Shown here one piece after another: positions 35,950 to 45,650 of a stretch of DNA of 64,000 nucleotides. The translations under genes and the position numbers were made by a program. The notes beneath the pieces were generated by a model. The model did no database searches, was not told where the DNA came from, and was given only the letters and a program-made list of their open reading frames with translations. How positions within the stretch are numbered: position 1 is the stretch's first letter; each line of letters starts with the position of its first letter. The DNA is from Clostridiales bacterium (GTDB taxonomy: Bacteria > Bacillota > Clostridia > Peptostreptococcales > Anaerovoracaceae), in NCBI GenBank assembly GCA_009911365.1, contig QXXF01000013.1, forward strand, positions 62,001-126,000. The letters are read 5' to 3'.

Positions 35950-36306
35950 ATGGCGAAGGGGATATTTACAGCAATTGGGACATTGATCATCGTTGTGCTG
36001 ATTTTGTACCTAGCGTACGTTGTTACCAAATATATTGGAAGAGGAGTAGGAATCAAGACCAGGTCCGGCTGCATGAGGATCACGGACCAAATTGCGTTGG
36101 GCAGGGACAGGGCTGCGGCTATTGTGCAGATCGGAACGCGTTTTTTCTTGGTTGGCATTACGGCCTCGCAGATTTCTCTCTTGTCCGAAGTGGATGAGGA
36201 AGACTTGATTCCATTCGAAGAACCAGGGGATTTGGGAAAAGCATATCCTGACTTTAAAGATTTGATGGACAAGATTGGGAGAGGGATGAAGAAGAATGGA
36301 CACTAA
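35950..36306 (+). CDS. fliO: Flagellar biosynthetic protein FliO
   Basis: 118 residues. One membrane helix at about 6-26 (AIGTLIIVVLILYLAYVV), then a cytoplasmic beta domain (ITDQIALGRDRAAAIVQIGTRFFLVGIT). FliO helps assemble the FliP ring. The ATG at 35950 follows CAGGGGT and starts 4 bases after the fliY stop; its 3' end overlaps fliP by 11 bases. Confidence 0.88.
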   Translation: MAKGIFTAIGTLIIVVLILYLAYVVTKYIGRGVGIKTRSGCMRITDQIALGRDRAAAIVQIGTRFFLVGITASQISLLSEVDEEDLIPFEEPGDLGKAYPDFKDLMDKIGRGMKKNGH

Positions 36307-36958
36307 TGCTTTGATCAATATAAACGGAAACGGAACCCCGACTCTGGAAATCGTGGTCATGATGACGGTAATCATGCTGTTGCCGTCCCTAGTGGTCGTC
36401 ATGACCTCCTTTACAAGGACCATCATTATTTTATCATTTACAAGACAGGCCCTGGGCATCCAGCAAACGCCTCCAAACATGGTACTGGTAGGCATTGCGC
36501 TGTTTCTGACGATTTTTATCATGCGGCCTGTTGTCGATGACATTAACAAGCAGGCATACGAACCTTACACGGAGGGAAGGATTACCCAGGAACAAGCCCT
36601 GGAACGGGCGCAGGTTCCGATGAAGCAATTTATGCTGAGACAGACGGAAGTTAGTTCTGTGAATCTTTTTATGGAGCTGGCAGATATAGAAGAACCTGAA
36701 AATATGGAAGAACTCCCGCTTTCCGTAGTTGTTCCGTCTTTTATGACAAGTGAACTTAAGAGAGGTTTTATGGCGGGATTTTTGATTTTTATCCCATTTT
36801 TATTGATCGACATCATCGTTGCCAGCGTCTTGATGTCCATGGGAATGATCATGTTGCCGCCAGCGACTATCGCGTTGCCTTTCAAACTGCTGTTGTTTGT
36901 AACGGTTAATGGATGGGAGCTGTTGTTCCAGGCCATTGTGAATGGCTTTAATTTCTGA
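36296..36958 (+). CDS. fliP: Flagellar export gate protein FliP
   Basis: 220 residues, lacking the cleavable signal peptide of enterobacterial FliP. Family motifs are VVVMTSFTRTIIILSFTRQALG, QTPPNMVLVGIALFLT and KRGFMAGFLIFIPFLLID. It forms the core of the export gate in the MS ring. Overlaps fliO. Confidence 0.95.
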   Translation: MDTNALININGNGTPTLEIVVMMTVIMLLPSLVVVMTSFTRTIIILSFTRQALGIQQTPPNMVLVGIALFLTIFIMRPVVDDINKQAYEPYTEGRITQEQALERAQVPMKQFMLRQTEVSSVNLFMELADIEEPENMEELPLSVVVPSFMTSELKRGFMAGFLIFIPFLLIDIIVASVLMSMGMIMLPPATIALPFKLLLFVTVNGWELLFQAIVNGFNF

Positions 36959-36974
36959 CGGGGGGATATGAGAT

Positions 36975-37238
36975 ATGTTGACAACAGAAGAAATCACTGA
37001 CATTATGTATGATTTGTTCCTGCTGGCGATCCAGCTGGGCGGTCCTGTGCTGATCTTAAGCATGATCGTTGGCGTGCTGATTTCTATACTTCAGGCTGCG
37101 ACACAGATTCATGAGCAGACCATTACATTTGTGCCAAAGTTAGTGGTAATTGGGATTGTGCTTGTCTTGACAGGAAGCACTATGCTTCAAACCATTCAAG
37201 ACTTCACTGCCAGGATCTTTGTGTTAATGGCAGGCTAG
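36975..37238 (+). CDS. fliQ: Flagellar export gate protein FliQ
   Basis: 87 residues with two membrane helices and the motif GVLISILQAATQIHEQTITFVPK. Part of the FliPQR gate. GGGGGAT is upstream of the ATG. Confidence 0.95.
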   Translation: MLTTEEITDIMYDLFLLAIQLGGPVLILSMIVGVLISILQAATQIHEQTITFVPKLVVIGIVLVLTGSTMLQTIQDFTARIFVLMAG

Positions 37239-37247
37239 GAGTAGGCT

Positions 37248-38015
37248 ATGCAGATTGCCGGAACACAGGAATTCATGCTGTTTAGCCTAGTTTTAATGAG
37301 AATGTCCGGGTTCATCTTTTTGAATCCGATTTTGGGAAGGCGGAACTTTCCGGCCATGGCAAAGACGGGAATGGCACTTGCCCTTGCGATACTGATTTAT
37401 CCTCTGTCAGGAGGGGAGATTTCGGATATTGGAACGCCAATTGAATATGGCGTGCTTCTGATGAAGGAGTTCTTAATTGGATATTTACTGGGCTTTATTA
37501 TGCAACTGTTTGCTTTTGTGGTTACATATGCGGGCTCGATCATAGACTTTCATATGGCACTAGGCATGGCTAGCGTCTTTGACGCACAAAACGGTGTGCA
37601 GGTGGCATTGACAGGCAATATATTGAACATGTACTTTTTGCTGCTGTTTTTTGCAGTAGATGGGCATTTGGCACTGATGGACATTTTAGTGAACTCAGCG
37701 GAAATCGTGCCTTACGCACAGATCAGCTTTGGAGCTGACGCAGCCTTGGCAGTGCTGAACGTGTTTTACGATTGTGTGCTACTGGCGGTGAAAATGGCCT
37801 TTCCAGTCATTGGCATCGTGTTGGTACTGGATGTGGGCGTAGGGATCCTGATGAAAATCATTCCTCAGATTAACGTCTTTATCCTGGACATTCCGTTAAA
37901 AATCATATTAGGATTCGTTATGTTGATTTTCCTATTGGCGCCTTTTAGCAACTTTTTGGGGAATCTGATAACAGATATGCTGAAAGCAGCGCAGCATTCG
38001 CTGACAACCGTTTGA
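37248..38015 (+). CDS. fliR: Flagellar export gate protein FliR
   Basis: 255 residues with six membrane helices. Typical patterns are FLNPILGRRNFPAMAKTGMALAL, LIGYLLGFIMQLF and DFHMALGMASVFD. It completes the FliPQR gate. It follows fliQ by 9 bases. Confidence 0.94.
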   Translation: MQIAGTQEFMLFSLVLMRMSGFIFLNPILGRRNFPAMAKTGMALALAILIYPLSGGEISDIGTPIEYGVLLMKEFLIGYLLGFIMQLFAFVVTYAGSIIDFHMALGMASVFDAQNGVQVALTGNILNMYFLLLFFAVDGHLALMDILVNSAEIVPYAQISFGADAALAVLNVFYDCVLLAVKMAFPVIGIVLVLDVGVGILMKIIPQINVFILDIPLKIILGFVMLIFLLAPFSNFLGNLITDMLKAAQHSLTTV

Positions 38016-38033
38016 ACAAGGGGGTGAGGGAGT

Positions 38034-39128
38034 TTGGCAGCCGGAGGCGGAGAATCAAAAACTGAAAAAGCCACCCCCAAAAAACGACGGGATGAGAGAA
38101 AAGAAGGTAATGTCTTTTTCAGTAAGGACGTTGTGAGTGTCGTATTTGTGTTTGGCGCATTTTATTCGCTGAAACTGTTGCTCCCAGGAATCGTGGAATC
38201 CACGAGCCTTTTTATGGAAAATATGGTGGGAGTCGCAGGCAGGGCATCGGACACCTCTATGGGGACACTGCAGAACATCGCGCAGGATTTCGCATCTGTA
38301 GCAGCTCGCAGTTTGATTCCATTCATGTTGATCTGTATGGCTCTGGGGATTTTAGGAACTGCGGTTCAGACAAGGTTTTTGTTCTCCAAGAAAAGTGCCA
38401 GACCAAAATTCAGCAGACTGAACCCGCTGCAGGGAATCAAAAAAATGTTTTCCCTGAAAAACTTGGTGGAGCTCTTGAAGAGCATATTGAAGATTGTTGT
38501 TATGGGTGCGCTGCTGTATATGGTGCTGAAGGATGATTTTGTCAGCATGATGAAAACCATGGACATGGATGTGCGGGTATCGATCAGTTTCGTACTGGGG
38601 ATGATGCTGGAACTGGTATTGAAGGTTTGCTTGATTTTCGTGTTTGTGGCTATTTTTGACTGGCTCTACCAGAGATGGGAATACGAGCGGGGCATTAAGA
38701 TGTCAAAGCATGACATCAAGGAAGAACATAAGCAGACAGAAGGTAATCCAGAAATAAAAGGAAAGATCAAGGGCATGCAGCGACAGCGGGCAAGGTCAAG
38801 GATGATGCAGGCAGTACCAGACGCAGATGTCATTATCCGAAATCCGACCCACTTTGCAGTTGCGTTGCGCTATGATATAGATAGGGATCAGGCTCCCGTG
38901 CTGCTTGCGAAAGGGCAGGATGAAATGGCTTTCCGTATCATCGCCACAGGTGAAGAACATCAGATCCCGATTGTAGAAAATAAACCACTTGCTAGAGGAA
39001 TTTACGCAACTACCGAGCTTGAGCGGGAAATCCCGACAGAATATTATGGCGCAGTAGCCGAAGTCTTGGTATATGTATATAAGCTTAACAAGAAAAATGG
39101 GGTAGGCAATGAGAAGATTATTGGATAA
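38034..39128 (+). CDS. flhB: Flagellar export switch protein FlhB
   Basis: 364 residues. The N terminus GGGESKTEKATPKKRRDERK is typical, then four membrane helices, and the cytoplasmic domain with the self-cleavage NPTH motif (Asn270-Pro271). It changes export specificity after hook completion. The start is TTG at 38034 after GGGGGTGAGGG. It overlaps flhA by 20 bases. Confidence 0.95.
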   Translation: MAAGGGESKTEKATPKKRRDERKEGNVFFSKDVVSVVFVFGAFYSLKLLLPGIVESTSLFMENMVGVAGRASDTSMGTLQNIAQDFASVAARSLIPFMLICMALGILGTAVQTRFLFSKKSARPKFSRLNPLQGIKKMFSLKNLVELLKSILKIVVMGALLYMVLKDDFVSMMKTMDMDVRVSISFVLGMMLELVLKVCLIFVFVAIFDWLYQRWEYERGIKMSKHDIKEEHKQTEGNPEIKGKIKGMQRQRARSRMMQAVPDADVIIRNPTHFAVALRYDIDRDQAPVLLAKGQDEMAFRIIATGEEHQIPIVENKPLARGIYATTELEREIPTEYYGAVAEVLVYVYKLNKKNGVGNEKIIG

Positions 39129-41175
39129 TGTAGTGGCACTCTTTGTAGTGGTCATTGTATTATTGCTGATTATACCATTAAATCCGTTTTTACTGGATGT
39201 AATGATCATTATCAATATTTCCATATCCATGGTCATACTCTTGATCAGTATGAACATTAAGGGAGCTTTGGAATTTTCTATCTTTCCATCGATCCTATTG
39301 GTGACCACCTTGTTCCGATTAGGGATCAACGTGTCTTCGACGCGAAACATCTTGACCAATTCCGGAGCGGCGGGGCAGGTTATCAAATCTTTTGGAGACT
39401 TTGTGCTCCAAGGGAACGTTATTGTTGGATTTATCATATTTTTGATTATCATGCTGGTTCAGTTTCTGGTTATTACCAAGGGCGCTGAACGTGTAGCTGA
39501 GGTTGCGGCTAGGTTCACATTGGACGCGATGCCCGGCAAGCAGATGGCGATTGATGCGGATCTTGGCTCTGGGCTGATCACAGAACAAGAAGCCAGGGAA
39601 CGGCGGGAAAAGATCCAGAAAGAAGCGGATTTTTATGGAGCAATGGACGGTGCCACTAAAATTGTAAAAGGTGACGCAATCATGTCTCTGATCATCACGG
39701 CGATCAACCTGCTGGGCGGTTCTGCCATTGGTATGCTCCAAGGGGGCATGGCTATTACAGAGGTCATGCAGGTTTATTCCATTGCCACAGTAGGCGATGG
39801 TCTGGTGTCCCAGATCCCAGCGCTGCTGATTTCCACAGCAACAGGCATGATCGTAACCAGAGCGGTTTCTGAGGGCAGCTTGAACACGGACGTGTCCAAA
39901 CAGTTCACGGCCCAGCCAAAGGCCATCATGATGACTGGTGGCGTGTTGCTGATTTTAACTGTGATTCCAGGGATGCCGGTGTTCCAACTGGCTGTGGTTT
40001 CAGCTATTCTGTTGGGTGGTGGATTCTACTTGATGCGGAAATTCCAGCGGGAGGCTCTGATGCTGGCAACCAGCATGGCACAAAACGATACCAGCGAGGA
40101 CGTGCCGCAGACAGAAGAAGATTATTACAAAGATATCAACAATGTATATTCCCTCATTGGAGTGGAACCCATAGAAATGGAATTCGGATACAGTCTGATC
40201 CCGCTGGTGGATGAATCCAGCGGCGGTAAGATGCTGAACCGAATCGTGATTTTCAGGCGACAGTACGCACAGGAAATGGGATTCGTCATTCCTTCCGTGC
40301 GGCTACGGGATAGCTCCAGCCTGAATACGAACCAATATGTGATCAAGGTAAAGGGTGAAGAAGTGTCTAAAGGAGAAATCCTGGTAGATCATTATTTGGC
40401 TCTGGAGCCAGTTTCGCCTACCGCAGAAATCGATGGAATCGAAACCGTGGAACCAGCATACGGTATACCAAGTAAATGGATCCTTCCGGAAAACAAAGAG
40501 TTGGCGGAAATTTATGGATATACGGTTATTGATCCGCTGTCCGTCATGCTGACGCATCTTTCTGAGACCATCCGTCAGCATGCCCACGAGCTGCTAAACC
40601 GTCAAGAAGTGGTACAGCTGGTGGAAAGCCTGAAAAAAACATCTCCGGAACTGATCGAAGAGACAGTTCCAAACATTGTGACCTATGGAAACCTCCAGAA
40701 GATCTTGATCAGCCTATTGAAAGAAGGCGTTCCGATCAAGGATATGGAGACTATTTTGGAAACAGTTGCGGATCACGCCGCAGCGGGCAGCGACATTACT
40801 TCTATCATCGAACAGGTAAGAATGGCACTCAAGCGGACGATCACCAGAAAGTTCTGCCATGGAGGACAGATGCAGGTGCTCACATTAGACGCGCAGCTTG
40901 AAAAGCAAATGGTAGAAAGCATGGCTAAGAGCGAACAGGGCGTATATTTGGCCCTCAGCCCGGAAGTCATGCAGCATGTGATCGGACAAATTGGAGACGA
41001 ACTGAAAAAGTTCGGAGAACTGGCTCAGGATCCGATTATCCTTACGAGCCAGGTGATTCGCGTATATGTTTATCGGATGTTGGAACCTTTTTATCCAGGA
41101 ATGTATGTGCTGTCATTTAATGAAATTTCTAGCAATATACAGATTCAGGCAATCGGCAACATTACACAATCTTAA
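39109..41175 (+). CDS. flhA: Flagellar export gate protein FlhA
   Basis: 688 residues. Eight N-terminal membrane helices, the FHIPEP signature region (GAERVAEVAARFTLDAMPGKQMAIDADLG), and the four-subdomain cytoplasmic part ending in VISEI-like strands. It receives chaperone-substrate complexes. In Clostridia flhF and flhG usually follow; here fliA begins 18 bases after the stop, so both are absent from this place. Confidence 0.96.
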   Translation: MRRLLDNVVALFVVVIVLLLIIPLNPFLLDVMIIINISISMVILLISMNIKGALEFSIFPSILLVTTLFRLGINVSSTRNILTNSGAAGQVIKSFGDFVLQGNVIVGFIIFLIIMLVQFLVITKGAERVAEVAARFTLDAMPGKQMAIDADLGSGLITEQEARERREKIQKEADFYGAMDGATKIVKGDAIMSLIITAINLLGGSAIGMLQGGMAITEVMQVYSIATVGDGLVSQIPALLISTATGMIVTRAVSEGSLNTDVSKQFTAQPKAIMMTGGVLLILTVIPGMPVFQLAVVSAILLGGGFYLMRKFQREALMLATSMAQNDTSEDVPQTEEDYYKDINNVYSLIGVEPIEMEFGYSLIPLVDESSGGKMLNRIVIFRRQYAQEMGFVIPSVRLRDSSSLNTNQYVIKVKGEEVSKGEILVDHYLALEPVSPTAEIDGIETVEPAYGIPSKWILPENKELAEIYGYTVIDPLSVMLTHLSETIRQHAHELLNRQEVVQLVESLKKTSPELIEETVPNIVTYGNLQKILISLLKEGVPIKDMETILETVADHAAAGSDITSIIEQVRMALKRTITRKFCHGGQMQVLTLDAQLEKQMVESMAKSEQGVYLALSPEVMQHVIGQIGDELKKFGELAQDPIILTSQVIRVYVYRMLEPFYPGMYVLSFNEISSNIQIQAIGNITQS

Positions 41176-41193
41176 TGCAAGGCAGGATTTGAT

Positions 41194-42003
41194 ATGGAAC
41201 TGAAACCGAACAGACAGTTCGCTGAAAAATCAAATGAAGAGCTTTTAGAGCAATACTGCAAAACCGGGTATCTGGAAATTAAACAGGAGCTGGTTTTGCG
41301 GTACCTGTATGTCATCAGAAGCGCAGCGATCCGTATGAGAGACGTGTACATGAGTTTTGCCCAACTAGAAGATATCATTAATGAAGGGGTGATCATGTTG
41401 ATGAACGCCCTTGATAAATTCGATCCGGAGAAAAACGTCAAGTTTGAAACCTATGTGTCAAAGCGGGTTCGGGGCATGATTATCGATCTGGCAAGAAGGC
41501 AGGATTGGGTGCCCCGCAGCACGAGACGGAACGCAAAGGCCATACAGGAAGCATCGGATCAGCTGACTGCGGAATATGGACGCAGGCCAGAGGAACACGA
41601 GATGGCGGAGCATCTAGGAGTCACTACGGAAAAATTTCGTGAAATAAATTCAAAAATTAATTTGTTTTCTGTGGTATCATTAGATATGATGTTAGATGGA
41701 GCCAGTGAAAACAAACAAACAGTATCTATTCCTTCTGATGTTGTGAGCGAGCAGCCGGAAGAATACTATTTAGAAAATGAATTCAAGCAAATGCTGGCAG
41801 ACGGTGTGCGTTCTCTCAAAGAAAAGGAACAGACAGTGATTTCCCTGTACTACATGGAAGAGCTGAATATGAAGCAAATTGCGGATGTGATGGATGTAAG
41901 TGAACCGAGGATCTCGCAGATCCACGCCAGTGCTATCCGCAAGCTAAAGGAATATATGGAGCATGAATTGCGATTAAAAGGAAAAAGGAAAGGAGAAAAA
42001 TAA
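41194..42003 (+). CDS. fliA: RNA polymerase sigma-28 factor FliA
   Basis: 269 residues. Region 2 (about 30-100) has FDPEKNVKFETYVSKRVRGMIIDLARRQD, region 3 PRSTRR, and region 4 EKEQTVISLYYMEELNMKQIADVMDVSEPRISQIHASA. FlgM (54534) is the likely anti-sigma factor. FliA would recognise the two late promoters at 49013 and 54453. The stop overlaps the next start by 1 base (TAATG). Confidence 0.95.
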   Translation: MELKPNRQFAEKSNEELLEQYCKTGYLEIKQELVLRYLYVIRSAAIRMRDVYMSFAQLEDIINEGVIMLMNALDKFDPEKNVKFETYVSKRVRGMIIDLARRQDWVPRSTRRNAKAIQEASDQLTAEYGRRPEEHEMAEHLGVTTEKFREINSKINLFSVVSLDMMLDGASENKQTVSIPSDVVSEQPEEYYLENEFKQMLADGVRSLKEKEQTVISLYYMEELNMKQIADVMDVSEPRISQIHASAIRKLKEYMEHELRLKGKRKGEK

Positions 42004-42764
42004 TGTTTCAGGGGTTATATAAAGCAACTGCGGGGATGCTGACGCAGAACCGGAATCTGAACGTGATCAGTAACAACATGGCTAATGTTTCCACATCAGG
42101 ATATAAAAGTGAAAGATACATGGCCACCACATTTGAGGAAGTGCTGATTTCCAGGATTGGAAACAAAGACAAGAGCAGTGCGTCGCCTTTGGGGACCATG
42201 TCCATGATCCGGGCTTCTGATGAAACTGTTACGGACTATAGTAATACAGGATATTATCCAACGAGGAACGCCTTGGATTTTGCGATTTCCGGCGATGGTT
42301 TCTTTTGTATTCAAACAAACAATGGGACGGTTTACACAAGAAACGGTTCCTTTACGCTGGATGACCAGGGCTATCTGACCCTTCCTACCATCGGCAGGGT
42401 GTTGGGTGAAAATGGACCGATCCGTTTAGGTACGGACAAGATCCGAGTAGGTTCTAATGGAGCGATCTACGATGAAGAAACGAACCGCAGATACGGAACT
42501 TTGCGTATCGTGGATTTTCAAGATTACGACACTCAGCTGGTGAAAACCACTGGAAACGTGTTCCTAGCACCGGGTGGCGGTGCTCAGGACGCAGGCAATG
42601 CCACGAAAGTCGTAGGCAAAGCACTAGAGTATTCTAATGTGGACGCAGTGGAAGAGATGGTGCAGATGATGAGCGGCCAGAGAGCGCTCCAGAGTTCTTC
42701 AGAAATTTTAAAAATGTACGATCAGCTGACCGGAAAAATTGTTTCCCAGCTGGGACCGGCATAA
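42003..42764 (+). CDS. Flagellar rod protein, FlgF/FlhO type
   Basis: 253 residues. FQGLYKATAGMLTQNRNLNV with SNNMANVSTSGYKSERY, and a C-terminal SNVDAVEEMVQMMSGQRAL helix, place it in the FlgF/FlgG group. With the next gene it matches the FlhO/FlhP distal-rod pair of Bacillus. FlgF versus FlgG cannot be settled by eye. Overlaps fliA by 1 base. Confidence 0.88.
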   Translation: MFQGLYKATAGMLTQNRNLNVISNNMANVSTSGYKSERYMATTFEEVLISRIGNKDKSSASPLGTMSMIRASDETVTDYSNTGYYPTRNALDFAISGDGFFCIQTNNGTVYTRNGSFTLDDQGYLTLPTIGRVLGENGPIRLGTDKIRVGSNGAIYDEETNRRYGTLRIVDFQDYDTQLVKTTGNVFLAPGGGAQDAGNATKVVGKALEYSNVDAVEEMVQMMSGQRALQSSSEILKMYDQLTGKIVSQLGPA

Positions 42765-42810
42765 ATCGGCAGCATAAGAAATACAAATATGATGGGAGGG
42801 TGATGAATAC

Positions 42811-43530
42811 ATGGACACATCGTTTTACACAGGCGCGCGCGGTGTCAGGACACAACAGGCTCGCATGGACGTGCTTTCCAACAACATCAGTAATCTAAAC
42901 ACCACAGGATATCGAATGCATAGTTCTGCGTTTTTAGATTTGCTGTACTACAATATGCGTGCGCCGGAGGGCGAATTGACGACTCTGAAGGCAGGAACCG
43001 GCGTCGTGCAGGAGCGGACGGACGTGGATTTTGCCACACCAGGCGGCGTGACTCCAACAGGACAGCCTATGGACTACGCATTAATGGACGCAGAAGGATT
43101 TTTCATGCTGAGGGATCCGCTCACCAATGAGATTACATATACGAGAAATGGGCATTTCTCCGCTTCATTGAGGGCCAATGGCACGTTCCTGCTCATTAAT
43201 GACGATGGAAAACTGGTACTGGATGCGAACCGGAGGCCGATTCTGGTGGAGGATGGAAAAGCCGCCGTTGATCCAGGGGTTTATACCTTTAGGAACACTA
43301 ATGGAATGCTAGCGGTGGGAGATAATGAGTTTTCTCCAGTAGCAAAGAATGGCGCACCGATCCGAGTCCAGAACCCAAATATGAGAAGCGGCCATCTGGA
43401 AATGACAAATGTGGATCTAGCGGAGGAATACGCAAAAGTCGTAGAGGCCTCCAGAGCATATTCTTATGCGCTTAAGATGGTCCAAACATCAGATGAAGTC
43501 GAGCAGACGATCAATTCATTGAGAACGTAA
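42811..43530 (+). CDS. Flagellar rod protein, FlgG/FlhP type
   Basis: 239 residues. FYTGARGVRTQQARMDVLSNN followed by ISNLNTTGYR, LMDAEGFFMLRDP and the C-terminal MTNVDLAEEYAKVVEASRAY are rod/hook family marks. Probably distal rod. GGGAGGG is about 11 bases upstream; a closer ATG at 42803 is out of frame. Confidence 0.88.
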   Translation: MDTSFYTGARGVRTQQARMDVLSNNISNLNTTGYRMHSSAFLDLLYYNMRAPEGELTTLKAGTGVVQERTDVDFATPGGVTPTGQPMDYALMDAEGFFMLRDPLTNEITYTRNGHFSASLRANGTFLLINDDGKLVLDANRRPILVEDGKAAVDPGVYTFRNTNGMLAVGDNEFSPVAKNGAPIRVQNPNMRSGHLEMTNVDLAEEYAKVVEASRAYSYALKMVQTSDEVEQTINSLRT

Positions 43531-43550
43531 TTTATGGAAGGAAGGCGTAA

Positions 43551-44180
43551 ATGAGCATAAAGAGTTACGAAGAGATGGACGGTATCGCGTTAGACGTGAT
43601 GCGGGAAATCGGAAGCATTGGTACGGGAAACGCCGCGACTGTCCTTTCCTCCTTGGTAGGGCAGAAAGTTAAGATGACGGTACCAGAGATTGAAATCAAA
43701 GATTTCAATGATACAATTACGCTGCTTGGCGGTCCAGAAGACGTGGTTGCCGCCGTATTAGTTCAGATGAGCGAAGACATCCAGGGAACCATGTTGTTTC
43801 TCCTTCGTATGGAGTTCGTCAATGCTGTGCTGAAGCAGATTATTGGAAAAGAAGTAAAAAACTATTCAGACCTGCATGAGATGGAAATTTCAGTTTTGAC
43901 AGAGGTTGGAAACATTATGATCTCGTCTTATACAAATGCGATTTCCACACTTTCAGGAATGACGATCCATTTGACCGTCCCAGCCATAGCTGTCAATATG
44001 TTGGGGGGTATTTTATCAGTACCAATGGCAGAAATGGGCTATGAGACGGACAAGCTGATGCTGATCAATGGCAAGTTGATTTTGAATGAAGTAAAACACG
44101 ACAGCACCATATTGATGCTACCGGACATCGAATCATTAAACCGATTGATGAGCAAGCTGGTAGGCGATTATAGTGGCTGA
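43551..44180 (+). CDS. cheC: CheY-P phosphatase CheC with one altered active site
   Basis: 209 residues, two repeats of the CheC fold. The first active-site motif reads MREIGSIGTGN, with Glu19 but Ser22 where Asn is expected; the second, LTEVGNIMISS, is intact (Glu118, Asn121). CheC dephosphorylates CheY-P and also binds and inhibits CheD, whose gene overlaps by 8 bases. One site is enough for activity in related proteins, so it may still be a phosphatase. Confidence 0.92.
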   Translation: MSIKSYEEMDGIALDVMREIGSIGTGNAATVLSSLVGQKVKMTVPEIEIKDFNDTITLLGGPEDVVAAVLVQMSEDIQGTMLFLLRMEFVNAVLKQIIGKEVKNYSDLHEMEISVLTEVGNIMISSYTNAISTLSGMTIHLTVPAIAVNMLGGILSVPMAEMGYETDKLMLINGKLILNEVKHDSTILMLPDIESLNRLMSKLVGDYSG

Positions 44181-44658
44181 TAAACAAATCAAAATCGGAA
44201 TTGGAGACATGAAGTTAGCTCGACAGGAGGGAACGCTGATCACCTATGCGCTAGGTTCATGTATTGGAATCACTCTGTATGACCCCAACATCAAACTAGG
44301 AGCTTTGATTCACATCATGCTTCCCAATGCGACAGGAGCAAATGCGGGAAACGTATTCAAGTTTGCTGATACAGGGATTCGTGAAACTCTAAGAAAGCTG
44401 GCGGCTTTTGGAGGAGTGAAAAGCAGGTATGTATGCAAAATAGCCGGCGGCGCACAAATGTTTGAAATGACCGGCGGCGGCAGCATTGGAAATATTGGAC
44501 AGCGCAATATTGACAGCGTAAAGCGAACTTTGCAGGCAGAAGGCATCCGAATTAAAAATCAGGATGTAGGAGCGAATTACGCAAGGACCATGCTGCTGGA
44601 CGTGAGCACCGGGAAGGTTGCGATCCGTACGATCGGAAAACCGGAAATCACTTTGTAA
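44173..44658 (+). CDS. cheD: Chemoreceptor glutamine deamidase CheD
   Basis: 161 residues. The catalytic Cys30 in ALGSCIGITLYD and His47 in GALIHIMLP are in the expected places, and KIAGGAQMF follows. CheD deamidates receptors and is a partner of CheC. It begins with GTG overlapping the cheC end, showing translational coupling. Confidence 0.94.
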   Translation: MADKQIKIGIGDMKLARQEGTLITYALGSCIGITLYDPNIKLGALIHIMLPNATGANAGNVFKFADTGIRETLRKLAAFGGVKSRYVCKIAGGAQMFEMTGGGSIGNIGQRNIDSVKRTLQAEGIRIKNQDVGANYARTMLLDVSTGKVAIRTIGKPEITL

Positions 44659-44694
44659 AGGCAATAACGATATTATGAAAGAAAGGCGATAGGA

Positions 44695-44724
44695 ATGGCT
44701 TTGTATGAGTCAGGTAGGAAGTGA
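44695..44724 (+). CDS. Possible 9-residue leader peptide before cheV
   Basis: An ATG preceded by AAAGGCGATAGGA opens a 10-codon frame that stops 8 bases before the cheV ATG, its last codons covering the cheV ribosome site. It may be chance; the good ribosome site is the only support. Confidence 0.2.
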   Translation: MALYESGRK

Positions 44725-44732
44725 GGTAAATT

Positions 44733-45650
44733 ATGGCTGAGACAGAAATTTTGTTGGAATCAGGAACGAATGAAATGGAGATCATGGAGTTTACCATTTA
44801 TGGTGAATCTTATGGTATTAACGTGGCCAAAGTGAGAGAAATCATGATGTCGGATACGATCAAGCCAATTCCCCACTCTCACTCATGTGTAGAGGGAATT
44901 TTCAAGCCGAGGGATATTGTGCTGACAGTTGTGGATTTACCAAAGTATCTGACCGATAAGCCAACGGAGCGCCAGGAAAAAGACTTGTTCATTGTAACAA
45001 ACTTTAATAAACTGAATATCGCGTTTCGCGTTCAGTTTGTAGTAGGGATTCAGCGTATATCATGGAAAAACATCCAGAAGCCGGATAAAACGCTGAGCCA
45101 TGGAAAAGAAGGCATCGCAACTGGTATTGCGCAGTGCAATGGGCAGCTGATCACGATTTTGGACTTTGAAAAAATTGTTACAGAGATCGCACCGGAAACA
45201 GGGATTCAGATGACAGAAATCGAGGCACTGGGCAACCGTCCAGCAAAAGATCATACGATCGTGTTCGCTGAAGACTCCGTTTTGCTGGCGACCATGGTGT
45301 CCCAGTCTTTAAAAAAGGCTGGATACACAAAGCTGAAACAGTTTAATAATGGACGAGAAGCTTGGGATTATCTCAGCAGCATCCGTAATCATGAAAACCT
45401 TTCCTCAAAAGTCAGTGCTATCATTACGGATATCGAAATGCCGGAGATGGATGGACATAGGCTGACAAAATTAGTAAAGGAAGATCCGGTGCTCAAGGAT
45501 ATTCCGCTAGTCATTTTCTCATCTTTGATTAACTCGGAGATGGAAGTAAAAGGGAAAACTTTAGGTGCTGACGCACAGCTGTCCAAACCAGAAATTGGGC
45601 ACTTGGTTTCAGTGCTGGATCATCTTCTCGGTGAGGAGGGAACACATTAA
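44733..45650 (+). CDS. cheV: Chemotaxis protein CheV (CheW-receiver fusion)
   Basis: 305 residues. Residues 15-160 are a CheW domain (GESYGINVAKVREIM, FKPRDIVLTVVDLPKYL) and 175-300 a receiver with VFAEDSVLLATMV and acceptor Asp in AIITDIEMPEMDGHR. CheV couples receptors to CheA and adapts by phosphorylation. It overlaps the following EAL-HDOD gene by 1 base. Confidence 0.94.
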   Translation: MAETEILLESGTNEMEIMEFTIYGESYGINVAKVREIMMSDTIKPIPHSHSCVEGIFKPRDIVLTVVDLPKYLTDKPTERQEKDLFIVTNFNKLNIAFRVQFVVGIQRISWKNIQKPDKTLSHGKEGIATGIAQCNGQLITILDFEKIVTEIAPETGIQMTEIEALGNRPAKDHTIVFAEDSVLLATMVSQSLKKAGYTKLKQFNNGREAWDYLSSIRNHENLSSKVSAIITDIEMPEMDGHRLTKLVKEDPVLKDIPLVIFSSLINSEMEVKGKTLGADAQLSKPEIGHLVSVLDHLLGEEGTH

